DNA of 61,222 nucleotides from Ignavibacteria bacterium (GCA_019694675.1 JAIBBK010000027.1:1-61222), one strand, 5' to 3'; numbered from the stretch's first letter, positions 7,445 to 17,202 are shown. Notes: generated by a model not told the origin, from the letters alone. Translations and numbers: made by a program.

Positions 7445-9067
7445 ATGAAGAAAATTCTTAGTGCTCTTTTTGTGTCGTTGTTCTTTGCCAGCGCCGGTCT
7501 CGCAGGTTCCGGTGACGGCGGGAAGATTGACGTCCAGAATTATGATGTAAGCATTGATCTCAGGCAATGCCTCGTGTCTCCTTATCCGAAGTCGTACAAG
7601 GCAAAAGCCGTGATCAAGATAAAGGCCTTGCAGGAACTGAGCTCTATTGAACTTGACGCCAGGAATTTCTCTCTGATAATAGATGAAGTAACGGGCAATG
7701 CCACGAAGTTCACACACTACAGAAATCTTCTGAAAGTTGAACTGGACAGAAGTTATTCCGAAGGAGAGGAGTTTGCGCTGACTGTAGAATACCGGCATAA
7801 GGATGTTTTCGATTCAGCTTTTTACTGCTTTGACGGTATTGTCTATACGGACTGTGAAACCGCAGGAGCGAGAAGATGGCTTCCGTGTAATGATGTGCCG
7901 TACGACAAGGCATTGCTCACTCTCAGGGCAGTGGTCCCGGAGGATGTACAGTTTTGTTCAAACGGCATACTAAGGGATTCAACGGTCCGCAACGGCAGAG
8001 TAACTTACAGTTACGAAAGCATTCATCCGATCTCCACATATCTGATAGCATTTGTTGCTTCGGAAAAGTATATGCTGACATTGCAGGACTGGGATTATGC
8101 AGACAGAGGGAGAGGAAGCATGCAGGTCAGGTATTACTATCAGCGGGGTGAAACAATGTTCAACCTGAGGAACATACTTCAAAAAACGGGAAGGATGCTC
8201 GACTTTTTTTCTGAAACCTACTGCGATTATCCTTTCGAGAAGCTTGCGTTTGCGACAACGGACCGCCATTTCCCGTGGGGCGGAATGGAGAATCAGACGC
8301 TTGTTACGCTTTGCCCCGATTGCTGGATAGAAGATCTTGTCTGTCACGAACTGGTGCATCAGTGGTTTGGAGACATGATCACGCCTCAGACATGGGCAGA
8401 CATCTGGCTCAACGAAGGATTTGCAACATACAATGAGGCGCTTTGGTTTGAAAAAGCTTACGGAAACAAGCGGTACATGGAATCCGTACAGGCAGAGGCC
8501 GTGAAGTATCTCGGTTCAAATGCAGGCTGGGCAATATACAATCAGAAGTGGGACACGGAAGAACCTAATGACACGGAAGTTTTCGAATCATCGATCACTT
8601 ACTCTAAGGCATCATGCGTTCTGTATATGCTCAGATATGTGCTGGGCGATGCGAAATTCTTTGATGCATTGAAGAAGTATGCGAACGACGGGAGATTCAG
8701 ATACGGCAATGTTAATACACGGCAGTTCATTGATTTCCTCGAAGAGACGACTGACACCGAGCTTGACTGGTTTTTTGATCAGTGGATATTCGGGCCCAAT
8801 CATCCTGTCTACAGTCCTGCAGTCACAATAGAAAGATCTTCCGACGGCAAATGGAGAGCTGAATATATGATCACTCAGAATCAGACAAATGCAGGATTTT
8901 TCAGGATGCCGGTTGAATTTGAAGTGACATACAGGGACGGGAGCAGTGAGAGGATCAAGGAACAGAACAGCTACAACATGCAGGTATTTGAATACACCTT
9001 TGACAAAGAGCCGGCCGGAATCAGGTTTGATCCTGACAACAGAATAATTCTGAAGGAGGTCAGGTAG
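7445..9067 (+). CDS. M1 family zinc aminopeptidase, secreted, short form
   Basis: Removes N-terminal residues from peptides. A signal peptide (KKILSALFVSLFFASAGLA) starts the protein, so it acts in the periplasm or beyond. The zinc site is complete: His301-Glu302 and His305 (HELVHQ) with Glu324 in the NEGFATY motif 18 residues on. The exopeptidase GxMEN motif is present as GGMEN just before it. At 540 residues it has the N-terminal beta domain and catalytic domain only and lacks the long C-terminal helical domain of 850-residue relatives such as PepN. There is no T9SS sorting tail. It sits 27 bases after the glycosyltransferase gene and overlaps convergent rarA by eight bases. Confidence 0.9.
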   Translation: MKKILSALFVSLFFASAGLAGSGDGGKIDVQNYDVSIDLRQCLVSPYPKSYKAKAVIKIKALQELSSIELDARNFSLIIDEVTGNATKFTHYRNLLKVELDRSYSEGEEFALTVEYRHKDVFDSAFYCFDGIVYTDCETAGARRWLPCNDVPYDKALLTLRAVVPEDVQFCSNGILRDSTVRNGRVTYSYESIHPISTYLIAFVASEKYMLTLQDWDYADRGRGSMQVRYYYQRGETMFNLRNILQKTGRMLDFFSETYCDYPFEKLAFATTDRHFPWGGMENQTLVTLCPDCWIEDLVCHELVHQWFGDMITPQTWADIWLNEGFATYNEALWFEKAYGNKRYMESVQAEAVKYLGSNAGWAIYNQKWDTEEPNDTEVFESSITYSKASCVLYMLRYVLGDAKFFDALKKYANDGRFRYGNVNTRQFIDFLEETTDTELDWFFDQWIFGPNHPVYSPAVTIERSSDGKWRAEYMITQNQTNAGFFRMPVEFEVTYRDGSSERIKEQNSYNMQVFEYTFDKEPAGIRFDPDNRIILKEVR

Positions 9068-10391
9068 GCCTTTTTCTAAGCTGTCTGACTTTTTCCAGGT
9101 ACTTTGCTATATCCTTCTCCTTTCCGTTTCCGGAAGGATTATAGTAGATCTTTTCTCCAATCTCACCGGGAAGATATTTCTGCCCTGAAATGTGATCTTC
9201 AAAATCGTGAGGGTATTCATAGTCCGCACCGTATCCGAGATCCTTCATCAATCCCGTGGGCGCATTCCGAAGATGCACAGGCACGGGGTAGGGAGGAAGA
9301 CTGCGGGCATCTTCCAGGGCCGAAGACACGGCAATATAAGAGGCATTGCTTTTGGGACAGGATGCCAGGTAGACAGCCGCCTGAGAGAGCGCCAATGTTC
9401 CTTCCGGCATTCCAATGTAGCGAATTGCGGTGAATGCAGAAACGGCGAGCGTTAGCGCATACGGATCGGCGTTGCCGATATCTTCTGATGCGAGTACTAT
9501 CATTCTTCTTGCAATGAATTCCGGCTGTTCGCCGCCCTCTATCATTCTTGCCATCCAGTAAAGCGCCGCATCCGGATCACTTCCCCTGATGCTCTTGATG
9601 AATGCGGATATGATGTTGTAATGTTCTTCCCTGTTCTTGTCGTACTTCACATAGTTTGCCTGAAAAGCTTCTTTCACATTCTCGGAAGTGAGCATGATCT
9701 TTCCGGTGCCGGTTTGAGCAGAGAGAGTGACTGCAAGTTCAACCGCATTGAGCAGTTTGCGTGCATCTCCTCCGGAAAATACAACCGCAAGGTCCAGGTC
9801 TTCAAACTCTATGTCATGCTTCTTCATCTCTTCATCCTTCTTCAGGGCGTTTGACACTATTGACCTTAGATCTTCCGCTGACAGTTCATTGAGCACAAAA
9901 ACCCTGCTTCTTGAAAGCAAGGGAGAGATCACTTCAAAAGATGGATTCTCGGTAGTTGCGCCAATGAGAATAACTGTGCCCTGTTCGGAGCTCTGAAGCA
10001 ATGAATCCTGCTGTGCCTTGTTGAACCTGTGAATCTCATCTACAAAGAGTATGGTCTTTCTTCCGAGACGGGACCTGTTGAGCTTTGCTTTGTCGAGTGC
10101 GGCCCTCACATCCTTAACACCTGAAGACACCGCAGAAAGCTGAATGAACTCAGCCTTAACGTGATTTGCAAGCAGGAGAGCCAGCGTAGTCTTTCCCACT
10201 CCAGGAGGTCCCCAAAGTATCATTGAAGCGAGGCTATCCTTCTCGATCATTGCACGAAGGGGTTTTCCCGGTCCCACAATGTGCTTCTGTCCTACGAACT
10301 CATCAAGGGTCTTCGGCCTCATCCTTTCCGAAAGCGGTGCGAATGCCGCAGGCTCGTTCACTTCTTCGTTTCCAAACAGGTCCATTTCCAT
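9060..10391 (-). CDS. rarA: Replication-associated recombination protein A (MgsA/RarA AAA+ ATPase)
   Basis: AAA+ ATPase related to clamp loaders and RuvB that acts at stalled replication forks. The reading frame is open to 10487, but the real start is ATG at 10391 (MEMDLFGNEE), because the conserved PLSERMRPKTLDEFVGQ block begins at residue 19. Walker A GPPGVGKT is at residues 61-68 and Walker B ILFVDEIHRFNK follows; sensor 1 is GATTENPSF. The C-terminal MARMIEGGEQPEFIARRM and FEDHISGQKYLP blocks are characteristic. Its ATG shares one base with the TAA of the EamA transporter gene (TAATG), so the pair is coupled. The far end overlaps the convergent M1 peptidase gene. Confidence 0.95.
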   Translation of the reverse strand: MEMDLFGNEEVNEPAAFAPLSERMRPKTLDEFVGQKHIVGPGKPLRAMIEKDSLASMILWGPPGVGKTTLALLLANHVKAEFIQLSAVSSGVKDVRAALDKAKLNRSRLGRKTILFVDEIHRFNKAQQDSLLQSSEQGTVILIGATTENPSFEVISPLLSRSRVFVLNELSAEDLRSIVSNALKKDEEMKKHDIEFEDLDLAVVFSGGDARKLLNAVELAVTLSAQTGTGKIMLTSENVKEAFQANYVKYDKNREEHYNIISAFIKSIRGSDPDAALYWMARMIEGGEQPEFIARRMIVLASEDIGNADPYALTLAVSAFTAIRYIGMPEGTLALSQAAVYLASCPKSNASYIAVSSALEDARSLPPYPVPVHLRNAPTGLMKDLGYGADYEYPHDFEDHISGQKYLPGEIGEKIYYNPSGNGKEKDIAKYLEKVRQLRKRPT

Positions 10392-11293
10392 TATGAATTT
10401 TTGTTTGCCAGCAAGACTCCTGAGATTATTACCAACATAGCAGCAAGTTGCAGGGCATGGATCTTCTCTCCGTCTGCAATTCCCCACATCAGCGCAACGA
10501 GAGGCATCAGATAAGCCACTGAGCTCGCAAAGACAGGACTCGAAAGTTTTATCAGTCGTGCATACAGGATCAGCCCGACGGCGCTTGAGAATGTTCCGAG
10601 CAGGGCAAGAGACGCAACAGACGCTGCCGCATCAGCGTGGTTTCTGATATCTGAAAGAAAATCGGAAAATGCAAGAAGGTATATCAAAGTCACCGGCGCA
10701 ATGCTCATGAATGCATATGATGCGATGGTAATTGAATTGACATGAGCAAGTTTCCATTTTATGATGTTCAAACTCAGAGCATAGCAGATCGTGGCCGCTA
10801 CAATGAGCCATGCAAAAGAATTCATCTCTTCCACTTTGCCGTTTGAGGAAATGAAAGAAAGCGCAACAGCTCCCGCAAGCCCGATCAATACACCGGCGAT
10901 CTGGTACGTTCTCACTTTGTAGCCAAAAACGACCGAAGCAACAATGACTGTAAATGCAGGAGTCAATGAATTCAGTATGCCTGACACGGCGCTGTCAATC
11001 TTCGTCTGTGCAAGTGAAAACAGAAATGCAGTGACGAGATTGCCGATGATTCCGGATAAAAGAACATACTTCAGATCGCCCCGGGAAATTCTTCTTCTAC
11101 TGATGAAAATCGCCGGCATGAGGACCAGAGCCGCAAAGACAATCCTCAGCGCTGCTGCTTCACCGGCTGAAAAGGCGCGGAGGCCGTTCTTTATGAGAAT
11201 AAACGAACTCCCCCAAATCAGTGTGAGAATGATCAGGAGGATCCAGGGCTCAGCTCTGTTTGATCGGAATCCGGAGGCCGGGAGCTTTTTCAA
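10391..11293 (-). CDS. EamA/DMT family transporter
   Basis: Ten-helix inner-membrane carrier of the drug/metabolite transporter superfamily; members export or import amino acids, nucleobases and other small molecules, and the substrate cannot be told here. Two EamA repeats are seen, the first opening with LTLIWGSSFILIKNGL and the second from about residue 160. Length (300) is standard. The start is TTG at 11293; an ATG seven bases earlier is out of frame. The stop codon overlaps the rarA start by one base. Divergent from dinB with a 101-base gap in which I saw no convincing operator. Confidence 0.88.
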   Translation of the reverse strand: MKKLPASGFRSNRAEPWILLIILTLIWGSSFILIKNGLRAFSAGEAAALRIVFAALVLMPAIFISRRRISRGDLKYVLLSGIIGNLVTAFLFSLAQTKIDSAVSGILNSLTPAFTVIVASVVFGYKVRTYQIAGVLIGLAGAVALSFISSNGKVEEMNSFAWLIVAATICYALSLNIIKWKLAHVNSITIASYAFMSIAPVTLIYLLAFSDFLSDIRNHADAAASVASLALLGTFSSAVGLILYARLIKLSSPVFASSVAYLMPLVALMWGIADGEKIHALQLAAMLVIISGVLLANKNS

Positions 11294-11394
11294 ATTGCAT
11301 TAAAATACCACTAATAAATTTCTTTTCATATTTACAAACCTCTTTGCGGCTGATACCATTAAGCCGTTGAATCAATGGAAGTGTAGCCTTAATT

Positions 11395-12579
11395 TTGACC
11401 GTGAAGACCTACGATCACAAAATAATTTTTCACGTAGATATGGACGCCTTCTTTGCATCATGCGAAGAGGCCATAAATCCCTCTCTCAGGGAGAAACCGC
11501 TTGTTGTGGGAGGCAACAAAGAAGACCGCCGCGGAATCGTTTCATGCCCGAATTATCTTGCAAGGAAGAAGGGTGTGAAGACCGCGATGCCGCTGTCGAA
11601 AGCCCTTCAGCTTGTTCCCGAGGGAAATTTCATCCGGTCAACGAGGGGGTTGTATTCTGATTACTCAAGAAAAGTGAGGGAGATATTTTACGAATTCACT
11701 CCTCAGATACAGCCGGTGAGCATTGACGAAGCGTTTCTTGATGTCACCGGTGTCCTTCATCTCCACAATGACGATCCTGAAGGACTTGCTATAAAGATAA
11801 AGAACACCATTAAGGAGAGGCTCGACATCACATGTTCAATAGGGATAGCAAGGAACAAAGTTTGTGCGAAGATCGCATCCGACATGAACAAGCCTGACGG
11901 AGTAACATATGTGCCTTTCAGAAAGGAGCGTGAATTCCTTGCGGAACTTCCTGTGGAGAAAATACCGGGAGTGGGGAAGAAATCTTATGAAAGACTGAAG
12001 CGATACGGTATTACAAAGATCGGGGACCTGCTGAAGTATGACAGATCATTTTACGAGAATGAAATAGGAATTCACACTTCATATCTGATGGATGTTGCTT
12101 CAGGAAAGGGGAGTGACAGAGTGAAGGACGACAGCGACTCAAGGAAGTCGTTGTCAAAGGAGAACACCTTCTATGAAGATACAAATGACAGGAAGTTTCT
12201 TGAATCGGAGCTTTATTACCTGATGGAAAGATGCTGTGAAAGACTAAGGGCAAAGAATTTAAAAGCCAAGTGCGTGACCCTGAAGGTCAAGTATTACGAC
12301 TTCACCGTGAATCAGAAGTCTTTCACCGGCAACAAGTTCTCAAATCTTGAAGCTGACTTTTACAGTGATGCAGTGAAACTTCTTTCGATGCTTGTGAACA
12401 AGAAGAAGATCAGACTGCTGGGAGTAAGGTTTTCGGAACTCCTTGAAGATGATGATTCCGTTCAGGAAAATCTCTTCATTGATGTGGACAGGAACGAGAA
12501 CCTTATGAAAAAGATCGACAAGATAAGGAAGAAATACGACTTTGGAATAGTGAAGTTCGGAAGGACCTTCGACATTTAG
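11395..12579 (+). CDS. dinB: DNA polymerase IV (Y-family translesion polymerase)
   Basis: Copies past damaged bases with low fidelity. The three metal-binding acids are visible: Asp15 in FHVDMDAFF and Asp111-Glu112 in VSIDEAFLDV. The little-finger domain is present to the C-terminus, and length (394) is normal. The C-terminus lacks an obvious QLxLF clamp-binding peptide, although VQENLFIDV near residue 360 is a possible variant. Start taken as TTG at 11395, where the frame opens; GTG at 11401 is an alternative. No SOS box was recognised in the gap upstream. Converges on the GNAT gene with six bases between. Confidence 0.93.
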   Translation: MTVKTYDHKIIFHVDMDAFFASCEEAINPSLREKPLVVGGNKEDRRGIVSCPNYLARKKGVKTAMPLSKALQLVPEGNFIRSTRGLYSDYSRKVREIFYEFTPQIQPVSIDEAFLDVTGVLHLHNDDPEGLAIKIKNTIKERLDITCSIGIARNKVCAKIASDMNKPDGVTYVPFRKEREFLAELPVEKIPGVGKKSYERLKRYGITKIGDLLKYDRSFYENEIGIHTSYLMDVASGKGSDRVKDDSDSRKSLSKENTFYEDTNDRKFLESELYYLMERCCERLRAKNLKAKCVTLKVKYYDFTVNQKSFTGNKFSNLEADFYSDAVKLLSMLVNKKKIRLLGVRFSELLEDDDSVQENLFIDVDRNENLMKKIDKIRKKYDFGIVKFGRTFDI

Positions 12580-12585
12580 ATCAGT

Positions 12586-13098
12586 TCACTTTCTTTCGGG
12601 TTTTTTCAAGATCATCACAAAGTCATTCATAAAGAAGCCGTCACCTATATCAAAATCAGCAACGCGTTCAATTGTAAATCCGAACCTGAAGTAGAAATTC
12701 ACTGCCTTAAAATTCTGACGATTCACTGTAAGCCGGATCACATCATAGTCTGTTTTTACAAACGCGGCATCAAACAGCTTCCTTCCTACTCCTTTCCCGT
12801 GAATTGAAACATCCACATACCACTTATGAATCATGTATTCCATTTCTGAGGTCTTGCTGTATGAGAGGAAGCCGACCATCTTTCCATCTACATATCCTGC
12901 AACAAACGTGTGTCCGTTACTGATCTGCTCTTTCAGCGCGCCGAGACTGTACATTTTGCCGAGCATATAATCAACCTGCTTCTGCCCGATGATGTCAGGA
13001 TAGTACATATTCCATATCCTGTGTGCCAGTTCCGAAAGCCGGGTAAGCTGTTCATCATCAGTTACTTGCCTGAATACCGGTTCCAAAGTGATGTTCAC
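12586..13098 (-). CDS. GNAT family N-acetyltransferase
   Basis: Transfers an acetyl group from acetyl-CoA to an amine; substrate unknown. The 170 residues carry the acetyl-CoA motif A as VDVSIHGKGVGRKLFDAAF, and the C-terminal NRQNFKAVNFYFRFGF block typical of family members. GTG start at 13098 overlaps the stop of the upstream peptide-binding lipoprotein gene by four bases (GTGA), so the two are co-translated. That linkage hints at modification of a peptide or amine, but this is inference only. Confidence 0.85.
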   Translation of the reverse strand: MNITLEPVFRQVTDDEQLTRLSELAHRIWNMYYPDIIGQKQVDYMLGKMYSLGALKEQISNGHTFVAGYVDGKMVGFLSYSKTSEMEYMIHKWYVDVSIHGKGVGRKLFDAAFVKTDYDVIRLTVNRQNFKAVNFYFRFGFTIERVADFDIGDGFFMNDFVMILKKPERK

Positions 13099-14783
13099 TT
13101 CTTTCTTGTGTATTTGAGGTTGATGATATTGAGACCGTCAAGGTAGAAGCCCTCAATATTCTTCTTCAGCAGGTAAACTTTTTCATTGTAATAAAGGAAG
13201 AGCCATGCCGCATCTTCGATCGCAATCTTCTGCATCTCGTCATACACTTTCTTCCTCTCGCCAAAATCGTTGAGCGTGAGCGCCTTCTCATAAAGCTCAT
13301 CCATCTTCGGATTGCTGTATCCAACCCTGTTAGGGCCTTTCGGAGTTATGTTCTTGCTGTAGAAAAGGGCCATGAAATTCTCCGGATCAAAATAATCCGC
13401 GCCCCAGCTTGCACGCCAGAAAGGGAACACACCTTCTTCCTGTTTGGAGATCAGAGTTGCCTGCACCAGTTGTTCGAGCTTCAGGTCAATTCCAAGAGAT
13501 TTGAACTGCTCCTGAACAGCAATTGCAATAGTCTTCTGGATTTCCTCGTTACCTGTTACAAGCGTCAGGTTCAGACCTTTGCCATTGGGATAACCCGCCT
13601 CTTGAAGAAGAGTCAGTGCCTTATCCCTGTCGAACGAATATCCCTTAATTGTTGAGTCGTATCCCGGCATACCCGGAGGCACAGGTCCGTTGACGGCCGA
13701 ACGGCCTCTGTTCTTGAGCACGAAGTTCAGGATCCTGTCACGGTCAACGGCATAGTTGAGCGCCTGCCGCAGTTTCTTGTTGCCAACGAAGGGCCCTTCC
13801 TTTCCACCCGGAAGATCAGGTGACTGCATCATGCCGAAGAACACAGTTTGGAGCCAAGGTTGTTTGACGAGTGTATAGTTCTTCGAATCAGATTCAAGAA
13901 GTTTGCCTGACCTGTCAGTGATCTGATCATAGGTTTCTGAGGATGGATCATGGTAATCGTACTTGCCGTTCTGAAAATCGAGGAACTCGGTTTCGGATGA
14001 CTGTGTGAATGTTATCCTTACGCCGTTGAGGTAAGGAAGTGAAGCGCCCTGCGGGTCCTTTTCCCAGTATGAAGGATTCCTTTGAAGCTCTATTTCCCTG
14101 TCAAAGTCCCATTTCACGAATCTGAAAGGGCCGCTGCCAACGGGATTTTGTCCGAACCTGTCACCGTAAAAATCAACCGCCTCTTTGGGATAGACGTAAC
14201 CGTATGTCATTGTGAGAGTGCTTAGAAATGGAGAGAACGGCTTTACAAGTTCAATTGTAAGCGTGGAATCGTTGACGGCCTTTATGCCTGAGATCTCGGA
14301 AACGGGACTTCCTCCCTTGCCTGAAAGAATGTCAATGTATTCAATCGCGCCTTTGATCTTCTCGCGATAGACCCACAAGCCTCTCGATTTCGTCTTCGGA
14401 TTATTGACACGTTCAAGGCAATACTTGAAGTCACCTGCTGTCACTCTCCGCCCTTTTCCTCCCGAAGCGGCGAAACACGGATTGTCATGGAACAGGACAT
14501 CGCCTCTAAGGCTGAAAGTATAGAGGAGCCCGTCTTCAGAGATAGTCCATGACTTTGCAATACAGGGAACAAGCTGATCCTGTTTATCATACTGAACAAG
14601 CCCTTCCATGATCTGCGCCAGTGCCCATATAGTTTGAGTGGAATTGGACATCACTGGTTCAAGTGTTTCAATATTCTGACTCAGATTGAAACTGAAGTAA
14701 CCATTGCCATCAGCACTTTCCTTTGAACAAGAAGTAAGAAGGACGAGAAGCAAAGCAGCAATGGCAGTTTGAAATTTCATCAT
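13095..14783 (-). CDS. ABC transporter substrate-binding lipoprotein, family 5 (peptide/nickel type)
   Basis: Extracytoplasmic binding protein of the oligopeptide family (SBP_bac_5). Lipobox LLTSC places the lipidated cysteine at residue 19. The domain order is typical: N-terminal TLEPVMSNSTQ block, a WTISEDGLLYTFSLRGDVLFHD signature near residue 85, and a C-terminal KVYDEMQKIAIEDAAW block. Length 562 fits. No permease or ATPase genes are near, so the transporter must lie elsewhere or the protein works apart from one. First gene of a two-gene unit with the GNAT enzyme. The 79-base gap to the divergent ligase gene is AT-rich with no firm promoter call. Confidence 0.9.
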   Translation of the reverse strand: MMKFQTAIAALLLVLLTSCSKESADGNGYFSFNLSQNIETLEPVMSNSTQTIWALAQIMEGLVQYDKQDQLVPCIAKSWTISEDGLLYTFSLRGDVLFHDNPCFAASGGKGRRVTAGDFKYCLERVNNPKTKSRGLWVYREKIKGAIEYIDILSGKGGSPVSEISGIKAVNDSTLTIELVKPFSPFLSTLTMTYGYVYPKEAVDFYGDRFGQNPVGSGPFRFVKWDFDREIELQRNPSYWEKDPQGASLPYLNGVRITFTQSSETEFLDFQNGKYDYHDPSSETYDQITDRSGKLLESDSKNYTLVKQPWLQTVFFGMMQSPDLPGGKEGPFVGNKKLRQALNYAVDRDRILNFVLKNRGRSAVNGPVPPGMPGYDSTIKGYSFDRDKALTLLQEAGYPNGKGLNLTLVTGNEEIQKTIAIAVQEQFKSLGIDLKLEQLVQATLISKQEEGVFPFWRASWGADYFDPENFMALFYSKNITPKGPNRVGYSNPKMDELYEKALTLNDFGERKKVYDEMQKIAIEDAAWLFLYYNEKVYLLKKNIEGFYLDGLNIINLKYTRKK

Positions 14784-14862
14784 AATGGCAATATCGTTAT
14801 TTTAACGGGCTTCAAAATAGTTAACCGCCATTCAAAAAATAATGTAAAGCACTTTCAGAGCG

Positions 14863-16530
14863 ATGGATAACAATACCCACGACAACATACTCAAAGCTCA
14901 TTGCTTCGGCGAAAGATCTGCCACTGACTACATGGTCAAGTACAAGAACATCCTTGAACTGCTAAACGAAAGACTTACGCATTCTCCAGAAAAGGAATAT
15001 CTGGTATTCTATCCTGACAGCGGCGATGTTGTCAGGTACACTTATGAATCATTCATAGGAAAAGTTACAGGCCTTGCAAATTACCTTCTGAGCAAAGGGA
15101 TGAAAAAGGGTGACAGGATAGCGACATTCTCTCATAACCATTCCGATACTGTAATACTGTATTATGCATGCTGGTCACTGGGACTTGTAGCTGTTCCGAT
15201 AAATGTGAGCGAAGAACCGGAAAGAGTCAGCTACATACTCGCGAACTCTGAATCAAGGATGGTATTCACAAGAAGTGAGTATTCCTCAAAACTGGAAGAA
15301 GCTCAGAGCCAGGGCATTCCGGAGATTATCGAATTTGACAAGTTTGACTTTGCCAGATTCGGTGAAGGCATTGCACTTGACTACATGGTAGACAAGGAGG
15401 ATGAGTGTCTGATCGTATATACATCCGGTACAACAGGCAATCCGAAAGGAGTTGTACTGACCCAGTACAACCTAATGGTTGATGCTCATGCGATTTCCGA
15501 TTGGCACCGACTTCACAAAGACGATACGATGATGTGCGTGTTGCCGATCCACCATGTGAACGGAACCGTTGTTACAATAATGACCACGATGTTTTACGGC
15601 GGCCGGCTCATACTGAATCAGAAATTCCACACACATTATTTCCTCAAGAGAGTGCAGGATGAGAATGTGAAGATAGTGAGCGTTGTGCCGACTCTGCTTC
15701 AGTTTCTTCTGCATACGGATGAAGACCCATCAGATTATGATCTGACACATTTCTCGCACATAATCTGCGGTGCAGGGCCACTAACATGCGAGCTTGCAAG
15801 AAACTTCGAGCAGAGGTTCGGGCTGAGAATAGTACACGGATACGGCCTGTCGGAGACTACATGCTATTCCTGTTTCATACCCGTTGACCTGAGTCCGGAA
15901 GAGCATTACAATTGGCAGAACGGGTTCGGTTTTCCGGCTATAGGAATACCGGTTGAATGCAACGAAATGGAAATTCACAACGACAAGGGGGAGCCGCAGA
16001 CTGAGAATCAGAGAGGTGAGATAGTGATAAGAGGGCACAATGTAATGAAATATTATTACGGCAATGACGAAGCGAACAGGAAGACGTTTGAATTTGGCTG
16101 GTTCAGATCAGGCGATGAAGGATTCTTCATGTATGACGCAGAAGGCAGAAAGAATTTTTTCATAACAGGAAGAATAAAGGAACTGATAATCAGAGGCGGA
16201 GTGAACATATCGCCGCTGGAGATTGATGAGGTCATATCATCTTCCGAGTTTGTGAAGGCAGGGATCGCAGTAGGATTTGATAACGACTGGTACGGAGAGG
16301 AAGTCGGAGCACTTGTGATGCTGAATGAAGGAGTACCTTCAACCGCTAGTGAAGAAAACATAAAGAATACGATCTTAGAATATTGCAGGAAGAACCTTCC
16401 ATTCTACAAGTGCCCGAAAGTTGTGATAATTTCCGATTCGATACCTGTCACATCAACGGGCAAATATCAAAGAAACAAAGTCAAACATCTTTTCGGAAAT
16501 TTCAAAGAAGTGCAGTTCAAAGAGAAGTAG
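14863..16530 (+). CDS. Acyl-CoA synthetase-like AMP-forming ligase (ANL superfamily)
   Basis: Activates a carboxylic acid with ATP to an acyl-adenylate and usually passes it to CoA. All core motifs are seen: the phosphate loop YTSGTTGNPKGV near residue 187, the adenine site HGYGLSETT near residue 325, the RSGDEGF hinge-side motif, KELIIRGGVNISPLEID, and a C-terminal lysine in TSTGKYQRNK that corresponds to the catalytic lysine. Length 555 is normal. The substrate (fatty acid, carnitine-type or aromatic acid) cannot be assigned from sequence. Stands alone, divergent from the peptide-binding protein gene. Confidence 0.9.
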   Translation: MDNNTHDNILKAHCFGERSATDYMVKYKNILELLNERLTHSPEKEYLVFYPDSGDVVRYTYESFIGKVTGLANYLLSKGMKKGDRIATFSHNHSDTVILYYACWSLGLVAVPINVSEEPERVSYILANSESRMVFTRSEYSSKLEEAQSQGIPEIIEFDKFDFARFGEGIALDYMVDKEDECLIVYTSGTTGNPKGVVLTQYNLMVDAHAISDWHRLHKDDTMMCVLPIHHVNGTVVTIMTTMFYGGRLILNQKFHTHYFLKRVQDENVKIVSVVPTLLQFLLHTDEDPSDYDLTHFSHIICGAGPLTCELARNFEQRFGLRIVHGYGLSETTCYSCFIPVDLSPEEHYNWQNGFGFPAIGIPVECNEMEIHNDKGEPQTENQRGEIVIRGHNVMKYYYGNDEANRKTFEFGWFRSGDEGFFMYDAEGRKNFFITGRIKELIIRGGVNISPLEIDEVISSSEFVKAGIAVGFDNDWYGEEVGALVMLNEGVPSTASEENIKNTILEYCRKNLPFYKCPKVVIISDSIPVTSTGKYQRNKVKHLFGNFKEVQFKEK

Positions 16531-16548
16531 TACGAGCAAGCACTCATT

Positions 16549-17193
16549 TCAGAACTTCTTGATTTCGGGCACTTCAATTATTCTCACACCTGACGGAGGA
16601 TCTTCCACGGCGTTTACGAAACAACGGATGTATTGCTCAAGACTGACAAGCCCCAGTCTTTTAGCAGAGTCTGATGCAGACGGTATAACAGACATCAGAG
16701 AATAGACCGGAAGAAGCAGAAGCGGCCATCTGTGGCCGGGTCCGAGAACGTACCATGGCCTGATGAACGTGGCATTCAAACCGCTTTGTGATATCAGCTC
16801 TTCGCATTTCTTTCTTACCTGAATATAGTCTTTCATTACAGGAGCCGGCTGAGCCACGCTCATATAAACGAAATGTTCCACGGCGTTTCCGCTCGCGGCT
16901 TTCAGCGCTTCGCGGACGGAGGCGAGGTCAACGCTGTTGAATGCGTTCTTTTTGCCGGGTCCCGGGTGCGGGACACCAATGAGGTGTATGAAAGTGGAGC
17001 AGCCGGAAAGGAAAGGGGCGAAGCCCCTTCCGTCAAGGGCTTCGCCCTTATGCACAGTCACCCCTTCCGCAACACGGCGCTTCGCGCCGTCCCGCACAAG
17101 CGCATGCACCTCAAATCCCTTCTTCAGAAGTTCCGGTATCAAAGCCGATCCGATGTAACCGGTCCCGCCCGTTACGAAAACCTTACGGTTCAT
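16549..17193 (-). CDS. NAD(P)-binding SDR/NmrA-like protein
   Basis: Extended short-chain dehydrogenase-like protein with a Rossmann nucleotide site GGTGYIGS at residues 8-15. The VYMSVAQPAP segment occupies the place of the catalytic serine strand, but the YxxxK motif is not clear (a DYIQVRKK segment may stand for it), so it may be a binding or atypical enzyme like the NmrA/complex I NDUFA9 group. At 214 residues it is short for this group. The sequence from about residue 34 to 60 is encoded by DNA with three tight hairpins (see repeat at 17013). Probably in one unit with the DUF2905 gene ten bases upstream. Confidence 0.8.
   Translation of the reverse strand: MNRKVFVTGGTGYIGSALIPELLKKGFEVHALVRDGAKRRVAEGVTVHKGEALDGRGFAPFLSGCSTFIHLIGVPHPGPGKKNAFNSVDLASVREALKAASGNAVEHFVYMSVAQPAPVMKDYIQVRKKCEELISQSGLNATFIRPWYVLGPGHRWPLLLLPVYSLMSVIPSASDSAKRLGLVSLEQYIRCFVNAVEDPPSGVRIIEVPEIKKF
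17013..17090. repeat. Three micro-hairpins sharing a GCTTCGC / GCGAAGC core
   Basis: Perfect inverted repeats at 17013-17029 (7-base arms, loop GAA), 17035-17049 (6-base arms, loop TTC) and 17074-17090 (7-base arms, loop TTC). All close a three-base loop with the same GC...GC pair. They lie inside the SDR coding sequence. GCGAAGC is known as an exceptionally stable DNA mini-hairpin. I saw no other copies with paired arms elsewhere in the window. Confidence 0.8.
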
Positions 17194-17202
17194 GCGTCTC
17201 CC

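Noticed and set aside
10392..10487. N-terminal extension of RarA
   Set aside because: Conserved sequence starts after ATG 10391; the extension is cysteine-rich and overlaps the transporter gene.
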